This document shows positions 42,162 through 50,588 of a stretch of DNA of 64,000 nt, piece by piece. Position 1 is the stretch's first letter. Each line of letters opens with the position of its first letter. The translations under genes were made by a program, and so were the position numbers. Location: contig CALWHF010000009.1 in assembly GCA_944380305.1 (NCBI GenBank), positions 1 through 64,000 on the forward strand, written 5' to 3'. This stretch comes from an uncultured Christensenellaceae bacterium (GTDB lineage Bacteria; Bacillota; Clostridia; Christensenellales; UBA3700). Below the pieces are notes generated by a model, which saw only the letters and a list, made by a program, of their open reading frames with translations, was not told where the DNA came from and did no database searches.

Positions 42162-43217
42162 TCAGTTTATCTGCGTGACCCAGCCGAACTCGTCGGGGTA
42201 TTTTTCCTGCTGGATACCCGTTATCTTGTCGTACAGAAACGCGGTGATCTCACCCATCTTGCCGCCGTTGACAACCATATCCTTGCCCTTGTAACCGATG
42301 ACGCCGACGGGAGAAATGACAGCCGCGGTGCCCGTGCCGAAACATTCCTTCAGCGTGCCGTCCTCGTATGCCTTGACGACTTCGTCCACGGATATTCTTC
42401 TTTCGCTCGCCTTGTAACCGTACTTCTTCAGCACTTCGAGACAGCTCTTTCTGGTGATACCGGGAAGGATGCTGCCCACGAGCTGCGGAGTGACGACTTC
42501 GTCGCCTATTACGAAAAAGATGTTCATGCTGCCGACTTCCTCGACGTACTTATGCTCTTTCCCGTCAAGCCAGAGAGCCTGATCGTAACCGAGCGCGTTT
42601 GCCTTTTCGCCTCCGAGCAGCGAGCAAGCGTAGTTGCCGGAGCACTTAGCCTCTCCGGTCCCGCCGATGAATGCTCTGACGAGAGTGTCTTCGACGAGTA
42701 TCTTGGTCGGCTCGAGACCGTGAGCGTAGTAACTGCCTACGGGAGACAGGATTATGCAGAAAACGTATTTCTTGCTCGCATGCACGCCGAGTACTTCTTC
42801 GTTCGCGAACATGAACGGACGTATGTAAAGCGCGGTGCCGGGCTTTGTCGGGATCCAGTCGCTCTCAAGCTTGAGCAGTTCGAAAAGCGCGGGCTTTACC
42901 ACATCTGCGTCGAACTGAGGCATGCACATTCTCTTTGCGGAATTGTTCATTCTGACGAAATTGTCGTCGATACGGAAAACGGTGATCTTTCCCTCGTCGT
43001 TCTTGTACGCCTTCGCGCCCTCGAAAATGCTCTGCGCATAGTGGAGCACGTTCGTGGCTGGAGCCATCGGGAAAGATGCATAAGGCACTATCTCGGGTTC
43101 GTTCCACGCGCCGTTTTCATATTCCATGACAAGCATATGGTCGGTAAAATATTTGCCGAAACCGAGCTTGGAAAAGTCGGGTTTTTGCTTCAAGACTTTT
43201 GATTTGGTTATTTTCAT
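42162..43217 (-). CDS. ilvE: Branched-chain amino acid aminotransferase (351 aa)
   Basis: This fold-type IV PLP enzyme interconverts Leu, Ile and Val with their 2-oxo acids. Motifs: SIFEGAKAYKNDEGKITVFR, RMNNSAKRMCMP, YIRPFMFANEEVLGVHAS, the PLP Lys region GGEKANALGYDQALWLDG and EEVGSMNIFFVI, and CFGTGTAAVISPVG. The length (351 aa) fits the longer IlvE class of Gram-positives. The gene follows yigZ by 24 nt with a ggggtg ribosome site. It could also serve in the last step of other amino acid pathways. Confidence 0.95.
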   Translation of the reverse strand: MKITKSKVLKQKPDFSKLGFGKYFTDHMLVMEYENGAWNEPEIVPYASFPMAPATNVLHYAQSIFEGAKAYKNDEGKITVFRIDDNFVRMNNSAKRMCMPQFDADVVKPALFELLKLESDWIPTKPGTALYIRPFMFANEEVLGVHASKKYVFCIILSPVGSYYAHGLEPTKILVEDTLVRAFIGGTGEAKCSGNYACSLLGGEKANALGYDQALWLDGKEHKYVEEVGSMNIFFVIGDEVVTPQLVGSILPGITRKSCLEVLKKYGYKASERRISVDEVVKAYEDGTLKECFGTGTAAVISPVGVIGYKGKDMVVNGGKMGEITAFLYDKITGIQQEKYPDEFGWVTQIN

Positions 43218-43241
43218 AATAACACCCCGCTGTTTGTTTTC

Positions 43242-43871
43242 TTATTTGTCAAAACCGAAATATCCCTCGCCCGTGCAGGTTATACACGCTTTTCCCGAGG
43301 ACAGGTCGGTTATTTTTTTCTCAAGAGCATCTGCCTTATCCTTCGTTACGGCATAAGCTATTTCCACTCCGTCGCCGTAATTTACGTTCACCGTCTGTGC
43401 GACTTTCTCTATCTCTTCGCTGACTTTCCTGAAATCGGAATAGTCGCACGTCGCGGTATAAAACACGGCATAATCGAACCTCGCGGTTTCAGCCTCGTCA
43501 AGAGCCTCGGATACGCTTCTCGAATACGCTCCGACGAGCCCTCCCGCACCGAGTTTTATCCCGCCGAAATATCTTGTCACCACCGCGAGGACCATTCTGA
43601 AGTTGCGTTTCTTCAGCACTTCTAGCATAGGTATGCCCGCTGTTCCCTGCGGCTCTCCGTCGTCGGAAAAACGCTGTTCGGTATTCTCCCTGTTGGACAC
43701 AAACGCATAGCAGTTGTGAGTCGCGTCCGAATATTTTTTAGAGATCCTTTTGATTTCGTCAAAAGCCTGCTCCGCGCTTTCAACGGGCACGAGCGTTGTG
43801 ATGAAACGCGATCTGTTGATCACTATCTCGCGCTCGCTCTCCCCTTTTACGCAGTAGTAGGATACGTTCAT
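43242..43871 (-). CDS. YigZ/IMPACT family protein (209 aa)
   Basis: This two-domain protein matches the UPF0029 family: N-terminal IMPACT fold with INRSRFITTLVPVESAEQAFDEI, FSDDGEPQGTAGIPMLEVLKKRN and VVTRYFGGIKLGAGGLVGAYS, then a ferredoxin-like DUF1949 domain (about 135-205). Eukaryotic IMPACT inhibits GCN2; the bacterial function is unsettled, with ribosome or translation links suggested. The start overlaps the tyrS stop (ATGA), consistent with a translation-related role. Confidence 0.93.
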   Translation of the reverse strand: MNVSYYCVKGESEREIVINRSRFITTLVPVESAEQAFDEIKRISKKYSDATHNCYAFVSNRENTEQRFSDDGEPQGTAGIPMLEVLKKRNFRMVLAVVTRYFGGIKLGAGGLVGAYSRSVSEALDEAETARFDYAVFYTATCDYSDFRKVSEEIEKVAQTVNVNYGDGVEIAYAVTKDKADALEKKITDLSSGKACITCTGEGYFGFDK

Positions 43872-45082
43872 TGAGCCTTGACTCTGACGTGGACTTTCTT
43901 GCCCTTGTGAAGTATGAATCCCTCGGCGAGTTTAGAGTCGTCGACGGTGTAATCGAAAGATTCCACCTTTTCGTCATCGACCTTGACGCCGCCGCCCGAA
44001 ATGAGGTTTCTCGCCTCGCTCTTGGACTTGCAGACGCCTATCGCGCACATTATGTCTATCACGCTGTTGACGCCTTTTGCCACCGTCGCCTCGGGCATAT
44101 CGTCGCCTTGTCCGCCGAAAGCCGCTCTCGCCTGAGCCTGGGCCTTGTCAGCCTCGTCCTTGCCGTGTACGATCGCGGTCACCTCGTAAGCGAGTCTCTC
44201 TTTCGCCGCGTTGATACGCTCGTCGCGGTATCTGCAAAGTTCGGCTATCTCGTCGAGATCCATATAGGTCAGCAGCTTGAGACATTTTTCGACGTCGTCG
44301 TCAGCCGTGTTTCTCCAGTACTGGTAGAAGTCGTAAGGCGAAGTCTTCGCGGGATCGAGCCATACCGCGCCCGCCTGAGTCTTGCCCATCTTCTTGCCTT
44401 CGCTCGTGGTGAGCAGAGAGAACGTCATCGCGAACGCGGGCTCACCCTCTTTTCTTCTGATGAGATCCGCTCCCGCAAGTATATTGGACCACTGGTCGTC
44501 GCCGCCGCACTCGAGCTTGCAGCCGTAATGTTTGAACAGATACAGGAAGTCGTATGCCTGAAGCAGCATATAGCTGAATTCGAAGAAAGACAGTCCCCTC
44601 TCCATACGCGTTTTGAAGCACTCCGCGGTCAGCATTTTATTGACCGAAAAACTCGAACCGATGTCCCTCATGAACTGAAGGAAGTTTAGGTTGTCGAGCC
44701 AGTCCGCGTTGTTGACCATGACAGCCGCATTCTCGCCCTCGAACGAGAAGAATCTCGACATCTGTTTTTTGAAACATTCGCAGTTGTGATTTATCGTCTC
44801 GTTGGTCATCATGCGGCGCATATCCGTTCTGCCGGAAGGATCGCCGATCTTGCCCGTTCCGCCGCCGATAAGGACTATCGGTTTGTGTCCCGCCTTCTGC
44901 ATATGGCTCATAGCCATAAGTGCGAGGAAATGTCCGACGTGCAGGCTGTCCGCAGTCGGGTCGAAACCTATATAAAACGGTACGCTCTCCTTGCCGAGCA
45001 TTTCGTAAAGCTCGTCCTCGAAAACCACTTGTTTGATAAAACCTCTGGCTCTCAGCGTGTCCATTATGTTCGTGCCGTTCAT
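43868..45082 (-). CDS. tyrS: Tyrosyl-tRNA synthetase (404 aa)
   Basis: This class Ic synthetase charges tRNA-Tyr. The HIGH motif is in FDPTADSLHVGHFLALM (about 41-56), and the KMSKS loop reads KKMGKTQAG, as in TyrS of other Firmicutes (about residue 235). The C-terminal S4-like RNA-binding domain (about 340-404) includes SEARNLISGGGVKVDDEKV. The ATG at 45082 follows aaaggagac. The promoter lies 30-60 nt upstream, so no T-box is present, in contrast to many Firmicute tyrS genes. Confidence 0.96.
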   Translation of the reverse strand: MNGTNIMDTLRARGFIKQVVFEDELYEMLGKESVPFYIGFDPTADSLHVGHFLALMAMSHMQKAGHKPIVLIGGGTGKIGDPSGRTDMRRMMTNETINHNCECFKKQMSRFFSFEGENAAVMVNNADWLDNLNFLQFMRDIGSSFSVNKMLTAECFKTRMERGLSFFEFSYMLLQAYDFLYLFKHYGCKLECGGDDQWSNILAGADLIRRKEGEPAFAMTFSLLTTSEGKKMGKTQAGAVWLDPAKTSPYDFYQYWRNTADDDVEKCLKLLTYMDLDEIAELCRYRDERINAAKERLAYEVTAIVHGKDEADKAQAQARAAFGGQGDDMPEATVAKGVNSVIDIMCAIGVCKSKSEARNLISGGGVKVDDEKVESFDYTVDDSKLAEGFILHKGKKVHVRVKAQ

Positions 45083-45113
45083 TTTTGTCTCCTTTGAATA
45101 TACGTTTGCAATA

Positions 45114-45142
45114 ATTATACCACCCTTTTTACGCGTTGTAAA
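45114..45142 (-). promoter_or_regulatory. Sigma-A promoter of tyrS operon
   Basis: Minus strand TTTACA (45142-45137), 17 bp, TATAAT (45119-45114). Confidence 0.65.
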
Positions 45143-45282
45143 ACGATATTTCCGTTTTTTTGCTCAAATTAAAGCGGTTTGCCGCACCGCGTCTTTGCGT
45201 TTCGGCAGAGATGACGCGGGTGCTCGTCTTTCGCGTATATTTTCGGCGAAAGCGCGCAAGCTAGCACAAAGAGAGGTGCGAT

Positions 45283-45972
45283 ATGAAAAGAAACAACAAT
45301 TATTTGATAATAGTCGCCGCCCTGCTCGTACTGGTCGCGGCGATCGCGCTGTGGGGCTGCGAAAAAAGCGATTCCGCATACGCGAATTACACGCCCGCAG
45401 ACTTCATCGGGCTGGACAATTTCACGATGAAGACCAACGTCAAAAAAGACAGCGTGATGAGGTATTCCGAAGAAGGCGGCGCGTTGTATTACTCCTCCAC
45501 TCACATCGGCGACGGCTATACGAATACCGTATATTACGTTTTCGCTGGCGGCGACAACAGAGAGTACAGCGAAGGCGAATGGAAAGAGATCGAAGATTCC
45601 GACGTGGAAAAATACAAAAATTCTATCGAAAGCGCGTGCGGTCTGATATACAACAAGCTGGACGCCACGCAGTTCGAAGAGATAAAGGGCAAGAAACTCA
45701 TATTCAGAGTCGCGCCCGAACAGTTTTTCAAACAGGCGTACAGACAGATATACCAAAACTATTTCGGAACCGACTACGACGAGGATTCTTTCAACGCCGA
45801 TTTCGAGCAGAACGCTCCCTCTCTGTTCGGCGACATGACGGATTACGAGATACGTCTCGACTGCTCCTCAAAGGGCAAGATGGTGCTCGAGATAAGCAAC
45901 GGTGAAAATAGGCAGAGCGACGTCTACGAATACTATGCGATAGGTAAAACGAAAATCGATCTGCCCGAGTAA
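45283..45972 (+). CDS. Putative lipoprotein (229 aa)
   Basis: The N-terminus (KRNNNYLIIVAALLVLVAAIALWGC) is a signal peptide with lipobox LWGC, Cys26 being the lipidation site. The mature protein is acidic and Tyr-rich, without a recognised family; 'LDNFTMKTNVKKDSVMRYSEEGGALYYSS' suggests a beta-sheet-rich fold. A gagaggtg ribosome site precedes the ATG. It stands alone between divergent tyrS and the Fe-S scaffold operon. A stem without a T-run (ggaacgg/ccgttcc, 45973-45993) begins directly after the stop codon. The function is unknown. Confidence 0.75.
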   Translation: MKRNNNYLIIVAALLVLVAAIALWGCEKSDSAYANYTPADFIGLDNFTMKTNVKKDSVMRYSEEGGALYYSSTHIGDGYTNTVYYVFAGGDNREYSEGEWKEIEDSDVEKYKNSIESACGLIYNKLDATQFEEIKGKKLIFRVAPEQFFKQAYRQIYQNYFGTDYDEDSFNADFEQNAPSLFGDMTDYEIRLDCSSKGKMVLEISNGENRQSDVYEYYAIGKTKIDLPE

Positions 45973-45993
45973 GGAACGGATATTTTCCGTTCC
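45973..45993. other. Stem-loop directly after the lipoprotein stop codon
   Basis: Perfect 7-bp stem GGAACGG/CCGTTCC with a 7-nt loop atatttt. There is no T-run, so it is not a classical terminator; it may stabilise the 3' end or mark a processing site. Confidence 0.4.
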
Positions 45994-46080
45994 GTCGGCA
46001 CTCTGCGTACATAGCATCTCTCCTGTCGCTTTTGCGCGCGCGGCGGGTGCATATTTTTTTTGCCACATCGACAAAATTCT

Positions 46081-46109
46081 TTGATATTTTTTTGACTATA
46101 TGGTATAAT
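46081..46109 (+). promoter_or_regulatory. Sigma-A promoter of the Fe-S scaffold/GGGtGRT operon
   Basis: TTGATA (46081-46086), 17 bp, TATAAT (46104-46109); a full taaggagg ribosome site follows at 46131-46138. Confidence 0.7.
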
Positions 46110-46147
46110 CCTATCAACGCAAGAAATTTTTAAGGAGGATTTTCCTA

Positions 46148-46840
46148 ATGGAATATTCGCGTGAAGTTTTGAATATGTGCAAAGTTGCCAAAGGCGCAAA
46201 TCACGGTCCGGCTCCTATTCCCGAAGAAGCCAAATGGGTTCAGGCGAAAGAGATCAAGGACATCAGCGGTTTCACCCACGGCGTAGGCTGGTGTGCACCT
46301 CAGCAGGGCGCGTGCAAACTGTCGCTCAACGTAAAGAACGGTATTATCGAAGAAGCTCTCGTAGAGACTCTGGGGTGTTCCGGCATGACCCACTCCGCTG
46401 CTATGGCGGCTGAGATTCTGCCCGGCAAGACAATTCTCGAAGCTCTGAACACCGACCTTGTCTGCGACGCTATCAATACCGCAATGAGAGAGCTGTTCCT
46501 GCAGATCGTTTACGGTCGTACCCAGTCCGCTTTTTCCGAGAACGGTCTCAGCATCGGCAGCGGTCTCGAAGACCTCGGCAAGGGTCTGCGCTCTCAGGTC
46601 GGCACGATGTACAGCACCAACGCCAAAGGCGTGCGTTACCTCGAGATGGCAGAAGGCTACGTCACCCGCATCGGTCTCGACAAGGACGACCAGGTCATCG
46701 GCTACGAGTTCGTCAACCTCGGCAAGATGATGGAAGACATCAAGAACGGTATGGACGCGAACGAAGCGGTCAAGAAGCACACCAAGAACTACGGCAGATA
46801 TAACGAAGCGGTCAAGAAAATCGACCCGCGCAAAGAATAA
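46148..46840 (+). CDS. Iron-sulfur cluster assembly scaffold-like (NifU-N/IscU-type) protein (230 aa)
   Basis: The N-terminal half follows the IscU/NifU scaffold pattern with Cys at GVGWCAPQQGACKLSLNVKNGIIEEALVETLGCSGMTHSAAMAAEIL, and a later Cys in TDLVCDAINTAMREL. The C-terminal half (about 125-230) is an unrelated helical region (YLEMAEGYVTRIGLDKDDQVIGYEFVNLGKMMEDIKNG). The protein is longer than IscU (about 130 aa). Codon use is visibly skewed to CTC, GGT, CGT, AAG and GAA, like highly expressed genes. It is followed 14 nt later by the GGGtGRT gene. Whether it assembles clusters for general use or for its partner is unknown. Confidence 0.85.
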   Translation: MEYSREVLNMCKVAKGANHGPAPIPEEAKWVQAKEIKDISGFTHGVGWCAPQQGACKLSLNVKNGIIEEALVETLGCSGMTHSAAMAAEILPGKTILEALNTDLVCDAINTAMRELFLQIVYGRTQSAFSENGLSIGSGLEDLGKGLRSQVGTMYSTNAKGVRYLEMAEGYVTRIGLDKDDQVIGYEFVNLGKMMEDIKNGMDANEAVKKHTKNYGRYNEAVKKIDPRKE

Positions 46841-46854
46841 GGAGGTTTTGACTT

Positions 46855-47856
46855 ATGGCAGTTACGTTTGAAAGTTACGAAAGAAGAATCGATAAGATCA
46901 ACAAGTGCCTCGCCGAGTACGGCATCAAAGACCTTGAGGATGCCAGAAAAGTCTGCCTCGACAAGGGTATCGACGTAGAAAGCATCGTAAAAGGCATTCA
47001 GCCTATCGCGTTCGAGAACGCGGTATGGGCATACACCGTCGGTTGCGCGGTCGCTATCAAGAAGAATTGCAAGAAAGCGAGCGAAGCGGCTGAGGCTATC
47101 GGTATCGGCCTGCAGAGCTTCTGCATCCCCGGTTCCGTTGCGGATCAGAGAAAAGTCGGCCTCGGACACGGCAATCTGGCGGCTATGCTGCTCAGAGAAC
47201 AGACCAAGTGTTTCGCATTCCTCGCAGGACACGAGTCCTTCGCGGCGGCTGAAGGCGCGATCGGCATTGCCCGCACCGCAAACACGGTCAGAAAAGAGCC
47301 CCTTCAGGTCATCCTGAACGGTCTCGGCAAGGACGCTGCTCAGATAATCAGCCGTATCAACGGTTTCACCTATGTCCAGACCAAACTCGACTACTACACC
47401 GGCGAGCTCAAGATCGTCAATACGACCTCTTACAGCAACGGCGAGCGCAGCAAGGTCAGAGTTTACGGCGCAGACGACGTCGTCGAAGGCGTTGAGATCA
47501 TGAAGCACGAGAAGGTAGACGTTTCCATCACCGGCAACTCCACCAACCCGACCAGATTCCAGCACCCCGTTGCAGGCACCTACAAGAAATGGTGCGTCGA
47601 GAACGGCAAAAAGTACTTCTCCGTTGCAAGCGGCGGCGGTACCGGTCGTACTCTCCACCCTGACAACATGGCTGCAGGTCCTGCAAGCTACGGCATGACC
47701 GACACGATGGGTCGTATGCACAGCGACGCTCAGTTCGCAGGCTCCTCTTCCGTTCCCGCTCACGTCGAGATGATGGGTCTTATCGGTATGGGCAACAACC
47801 CGATGGTAGGCGCAAGCGTTGCGTGCGCGGTCGCGGTTGAAAAGGCTCTCGGCTGA
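46855..47856 (+). CDS. GGGtGRT family protein (333 aa)
   Basis: This protein carries the name-giving motif GGGTGRT at residues 260-266, followed by LHPDNMAAGPASYGMTDTMGRMH. The N-terminal part is helical (FESYERRIDKINKCLAEYGI), with a conserved 'GCAVAIKKNCKKASEAAEAIGIGLQSFCIPGSVADQRKVGLGHGN' block around 63-107. The family is of unknown function, soluble, and regularly adjacent to an Fe-S scaffold-like gene, as here. The ribosome site aaggagg is perfect, codon use is of the highly expressed type, and a strong terminator follows. Cys residues at 18, 34, 64, 72, 90, 119 and 247 could serve metal or cluster binding. Confidence 0.92.
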   Translation: MAVTFESYERRIDKINKCLAEYGIKDLEDARKVCLDKGIDVESIVKGIQPIAFENAVWAYTVGCAVAIKKNCKKASEAAEAIGIGLQSFCIPGSVADQRKVGLGHGNLAAMLLREQTKCFAFLAGHESFAAAEGAIGIARTANTVRKEPLQVILNGLGKDAAQIISRINGFTYVQTKLDYYTGELKIVNTTSYSNGERSKVRVYGADDVVEGVEIMKHEKVDVSITGNSTNPTRFQHPVAGTYKKWCVENGKKYFSVASGGGTGRTLHPDNMAAGPASYGMTDTMGRMHSDAQFAGSSSVPAHVEMMGLIGMGNNPMVGASVACAVAVEKALG

Positions 47857-47883
47857 TCACGCTGACAAATCACGAATAAAGAA

Positions 47884-47913
47884 AGAGCTGCTGAAAAGCG
47901 GCTCTTGTTTTTT
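47884..47913 (+). terminator. Terminator of the Fe-S scaffold/GGGtGRT operon
   Basis: Nine-bp stem agagctgct/agcggctct (one wobble), loop gaaa, T-rich tail ttgtttttt. Confidence 0.85.
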
Positions 47914-48015
47914 ATTCGTTTATCAATCGCGACAATCAATCGGGACGGATCGCTTCGCCCGTCTTCCCTTTCCGCCTGAGTCGTTTTTATCGCGAGGCAA
48001 CGCAAGGCGGATCGA

Positions 48016-48048
48016 AATAAAAGCGTCTTTCCCGTGATCGGAAAGACG
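48016..48048 (-). terminator. Terminator behind the TetR pseudogene
   Basis: Perfect 9-bp stem cgtctttcc/ggaaagacg, then gcttttatt on the minus strand, 10 nt after the last codon at 48058. Confidence 0.7.
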
Positions 48049-48057
48049 TGTCTGCGT

Positions 48058-48904
48058 TTATTGTTTCGAATATTTCTCTTTGAGCAAAGGCAGCGTCTCT
48101 TCGATGAGGCGCAATTGAGGCAATAGGTATTCCTCGTCCTCGAACAACGCGTAGTGGACGCTGGCGCGGACGAAAGTATAGATAAGGGGCTGTATCACCT
48201 GCCACGGGATACCTATCTTTGGTTCGAGTGACTTAGCGTATACCAGACCAGAATAATACGAACAAGGTTTTAAGCGGCATATTTCCGTCGCTACTGCGTT
48301 AAATGCCTTGATAATATGTATAATATTACCTGCGGCATTTGCCTTGTATCGACAAAAATTTGTCTGCTTAAAACTGCATGCACCCTCAGGCAACGATTTT
48401 TATAGTGTGTTTCAGCGAGGTGAGCGCAGATAATATTGTGATATTTTCAAGCGAGCATTGCTGAAAAACGCATAAAAGACGCGCCTCAGGGCTGGTTCGT
48501 ATTATTCTGGTCTGGTATTCGGTATATCTTTCAGTAACTCCCTTAAAGAACGTCGTACCGTACTTGCGGTATTTCGGCGAAGTGTACACCTGATACATAA
48601 AGCGGTATTTCTTGCCGTGTTTTTTCGCAGTCCAATACGGGATCTCTTTCAGAAAACGCTCGATGTCGCCGAAATTTTCGGGGGCGTTTGCCATGAAATC
48701 GTCCTCGACTTTCGCCATACAATATGCGGTGGAATCAATGATTATCTAGTCTTTCGTTTCAAAATAGTGGAATATATTGCCTGAACTCATGCCACAGGCT
48801 TTTGCAAGCAGTTTGGTTGAAGTTCCTTCTATGCCGTGCTCACAGAAACAATCGAAGCATTTCACAAGCAATTCTTCTCTTTTGTTAGGATCTTTTAATC
48901 TCAT
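48058..48904 (-). pseudogene. TetR/AcrR-family regulator, disrupted
   Basis: A TetR-type repressor can be rebuilt from three in-order pieces. Codons 1-52 from ATG 48904 encode the helix-turn-helix (MRLKDPNKREELLVKCFDCF..., then CGMSSGNIFHYFETKD) with an aaggatt ribosome site. An in-frame TAG follows (48748-48746). The same frame goes on with IIIDSTAYCMAKVEDDFM... to ERYTEY near 48519. A 279-bp insertion interrupts it, and the C-terminus resumes as AKSLEPKIGIPWQVIQPLIYTFVRASVHYALF to KYSKQ at 48058. The composition of the N-terminal part is more AT-rich than its neighbours, hinting at transfer. A sequencing error could explain the TAG but not the insertion. Confidence 0.85.
48240..48518. mobile_element. 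MITE-like insertion, 279 bp, with perfect 24-bp terminal inverted repeats
   Basis: Left end 48240-48263 (starts ataccagacc, ends atacgaac) and right end 48495-48518 are perfect inverted copies. The interior has no transposase-sized frame. The insertion lies inside the TetR gene; joining the flanks so that ERYTEY continues into AKSLEP suggests a short (TAC or ATAC) target duplication, although TA is also possible. It needs a transposase from elsewhere to move. Confidence 0.8.
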
Positions 48905-49059
48905 ATGTTAATCCTTGTATCGTGCGTATTGTCTCCCGAAAGCGTATTGCCTTCCGATTATTTCAAATTAATATAGTATTTCGTAGTATTCTCGTCTTCG
49001 GACGCGCGCAACCGCGTTCCGTCCGAAACAGACGGAGCCGTACGACGTATCTGAACGAC

Positions 49060-49338
49060 CTATTCGAAGAAGAACGCGGCAACTACCGCCGCTGTCGAAA
49101 GTACGGCAAAAGTCGGTACGAGCAGACAGAAATACCAGTGCTTGGTCTTATGCCTGCATACCAGCATACCGATAAGTCCCCCGACGCCTCCCAGCAAGAA
49201 ACTGCACCCCAGAAGTACTCTTTCGGGTATCCTGCGTTCTTTTTTCACCGCTCTTGCCTTATCCGAGGCAAAGAGCGCAAACGTGACGGCGGTCATTGCG
49301 ATAAACACCGTCGATACTGCTATCGTGCAAGCGTTCAT
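49060..49338 (-). CDS. DUF1294 family membrane protein (92 aa)
   Basis: A small three-TM protein with the DUF1294 core: SDKARAVKKERRIPERVLLGCSFLLGGVGGLIGMLVCRHKTKHWYF, in which the loop RIPE and the motif GGxGG...R-HKT are conserved. Function unknown. The ATG overlaps the stop of the EEP-family gene (ATGA), so the two are co-translated. Confidence 0.88.
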   Translation of the reverse strand: MNACTIAVSTVFIAMTAVTFALFASDKARAVKKERRIPERVLLGCSFLLGGVGGLIGMLVCRHKTKHWYFCLLVPTFAVLSTAAVVAAFFFE

Positions 49339-50429
49339 TCGAGTATAAAAGTCATCATCGCGGGATTGTGGTCGCTGTACATAAAGTCGTTGTCTATGTT
49401 CGTGCAGCCCGTAACGGTCACGTTGTCCGAAACTATGAACCCGTCAAGCACCACCGAATAATTGACCTCTTTTTCGTACGGTATATCCGTACTGCGACAG
49501 GTCGGCGCGTTGGTCGGCGCGACGAATCTATACCCGTCAGCAAGATCGTCGTCTGTCAGCGAGAACACCCATTCGGGGCGGAGCTGCTCGGTTTCGAAAA
49601 GCCCGTCGCTCGACGCTATATCGTGATTAAAATCCCCGCCGACGATAACATAATTGCCTTTATTCTTTTCCTCTGTCAGAAAAGCATTCAGCACCGCGAG
49701 CTGCTGCTGCCTTATTGTGCCGCCCTCGTCGTATGCCGACATATGACTGTTGACTACAACAAGCTCTTTACCGTTGTCGAGCGAATATCTCGTCACTACG
49801 AAACATCTGTCGAGATCGAAATATTTGCTTATATCTGTCGCCAAAGGGTATTGTCTGCGAAGCGCGGAATCCATCTTGAACTTACTGTACGAGGCAAGTC
49901 CCGTCAGGCTCTTGCCGTGAGGATCGGTTATCGGATAGAACAGAAACGCGCTGTCGTAACATATCCCCAGATTGCGAGACATGGCAGGCAGCTGCTCGTT
50001 GAACAACGCGTATTGGTCGATATGGTAGCTGCGGGTCGAATTGATGTCCACTTCCTGCAACAGCACGAAGTCGTAATCGCCGTCCGCTATCAGTTTCGCA
50101 GAGCCGTTGATATTCGACTTGACGACGTCTTCGCTCGCCGCCTTGCTGTTCTTACCCGTGACCGCTGTGCCGTCCTTCATCTTTCCGCTGTCCATAAAGA
50201 ACGAGAAGGCATGATTGTACGCGCCGAAGCCCACGTTGTAGGTCACGATCGAATATTCGATACCAGGCGATACTGCCTCGGTCCCGTTATTTTCCGTTTC
50301 CAGCACGGTATTGTCGGGGATCCTCTCGTAGGAGAGACCGACGTAACAAACGTAACAAATCAAAACAGTGAGTACAAGCGCGATGAGCGCGAGTATCGCG
50401 CAAGCGACTACCGACACGAATTTTCTCAT
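49335..50429 (-). CDS. Membrane-anchored endonuclease/exonuclease/phosphatase (EEP) family protein (364 aa)
   Basis: One N-terminal TM helix (about residues 8-30) anchors a DNase I-like domain facing outside. Visible EEP motifs: YSIVTYNVGFG (metal Asn), VLLQEVD (metal Glu), VVVNSHMSAYDEGGTIRQQQLAVL, YVIVGGDFNHD, DGFIVSDN and the catalytic SDHNPAMM at the end. Substrates of such proteins include nucleic acids, sphingomyelin and inositol phosphates; which one applies is not evident. The start at 50429 follows gagaggg; the ATG four codons upstream has no ribosome site. It forms an operon with the DUF1294 gene. Confidence 0.87.
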   Translation of the reverse strand: MRKFVSVVACAILALIALVLTVLICYVCYVGLSYERIPDNTVLETENNGTEAVSPGIEYSIVTYNVGFGAYNHAFSFFMDSGKMKDGTAVTGKNSKAASEDVVKSNINGSAKLIADGDYDFVLLQEVDINSTRSYHIDQYALFNEQLPAMSRNLGICYDSAFLFYPITDPHGKSLTGLASYSKFKMDSALRRQYPLATDISKYFDLDRCFVVTRYSLDNGKELVVVNSHMSAYDEGGTIRQQQLAVLNAFLTEEKNKGNYVIVGGDFNHDIASSDGLFETEQLRPEWVFSLTDDDLADGYRFVAPTNAPTCRSTDIPYEKEVNYSVVLDGFIVSDNVTVTGCTNIDNDFMYSDHNPAMMTFILE

Positions 50430-50472
50430 TTTCCCTCTCATCGGGGAACGCGATTACGTTCCTTATATTATA

Positions 50473-50501
50473 ATTATAAAACGAGAAACGCGATAAGTCA
50501 A
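50473..50501 (-). promoter_or_regulatory. Sigma-A promoter of the EEP gene
   Basis: Minus strand TTGACT (50501-50496), 17 bp, TATAAT (50478-50473); a second TATAAT follows directly (50472-50467). Confidence 0.65.
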
Positions 50502-50588
50502 CAAAGGAAATATATGCCTTTTCCTGCCGTTAACGGCAAAAAGTCTTTCGTCATACCCGTTTCGGACAGGCACGCGCCGAGACGGTTT

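Noticed and set aside
45083-45282. T-box in front of tyrS, as in many Firmicutes
   Set aside because: No T-box core sequence, and the promoter lies too close to the ATG to leave room for one.
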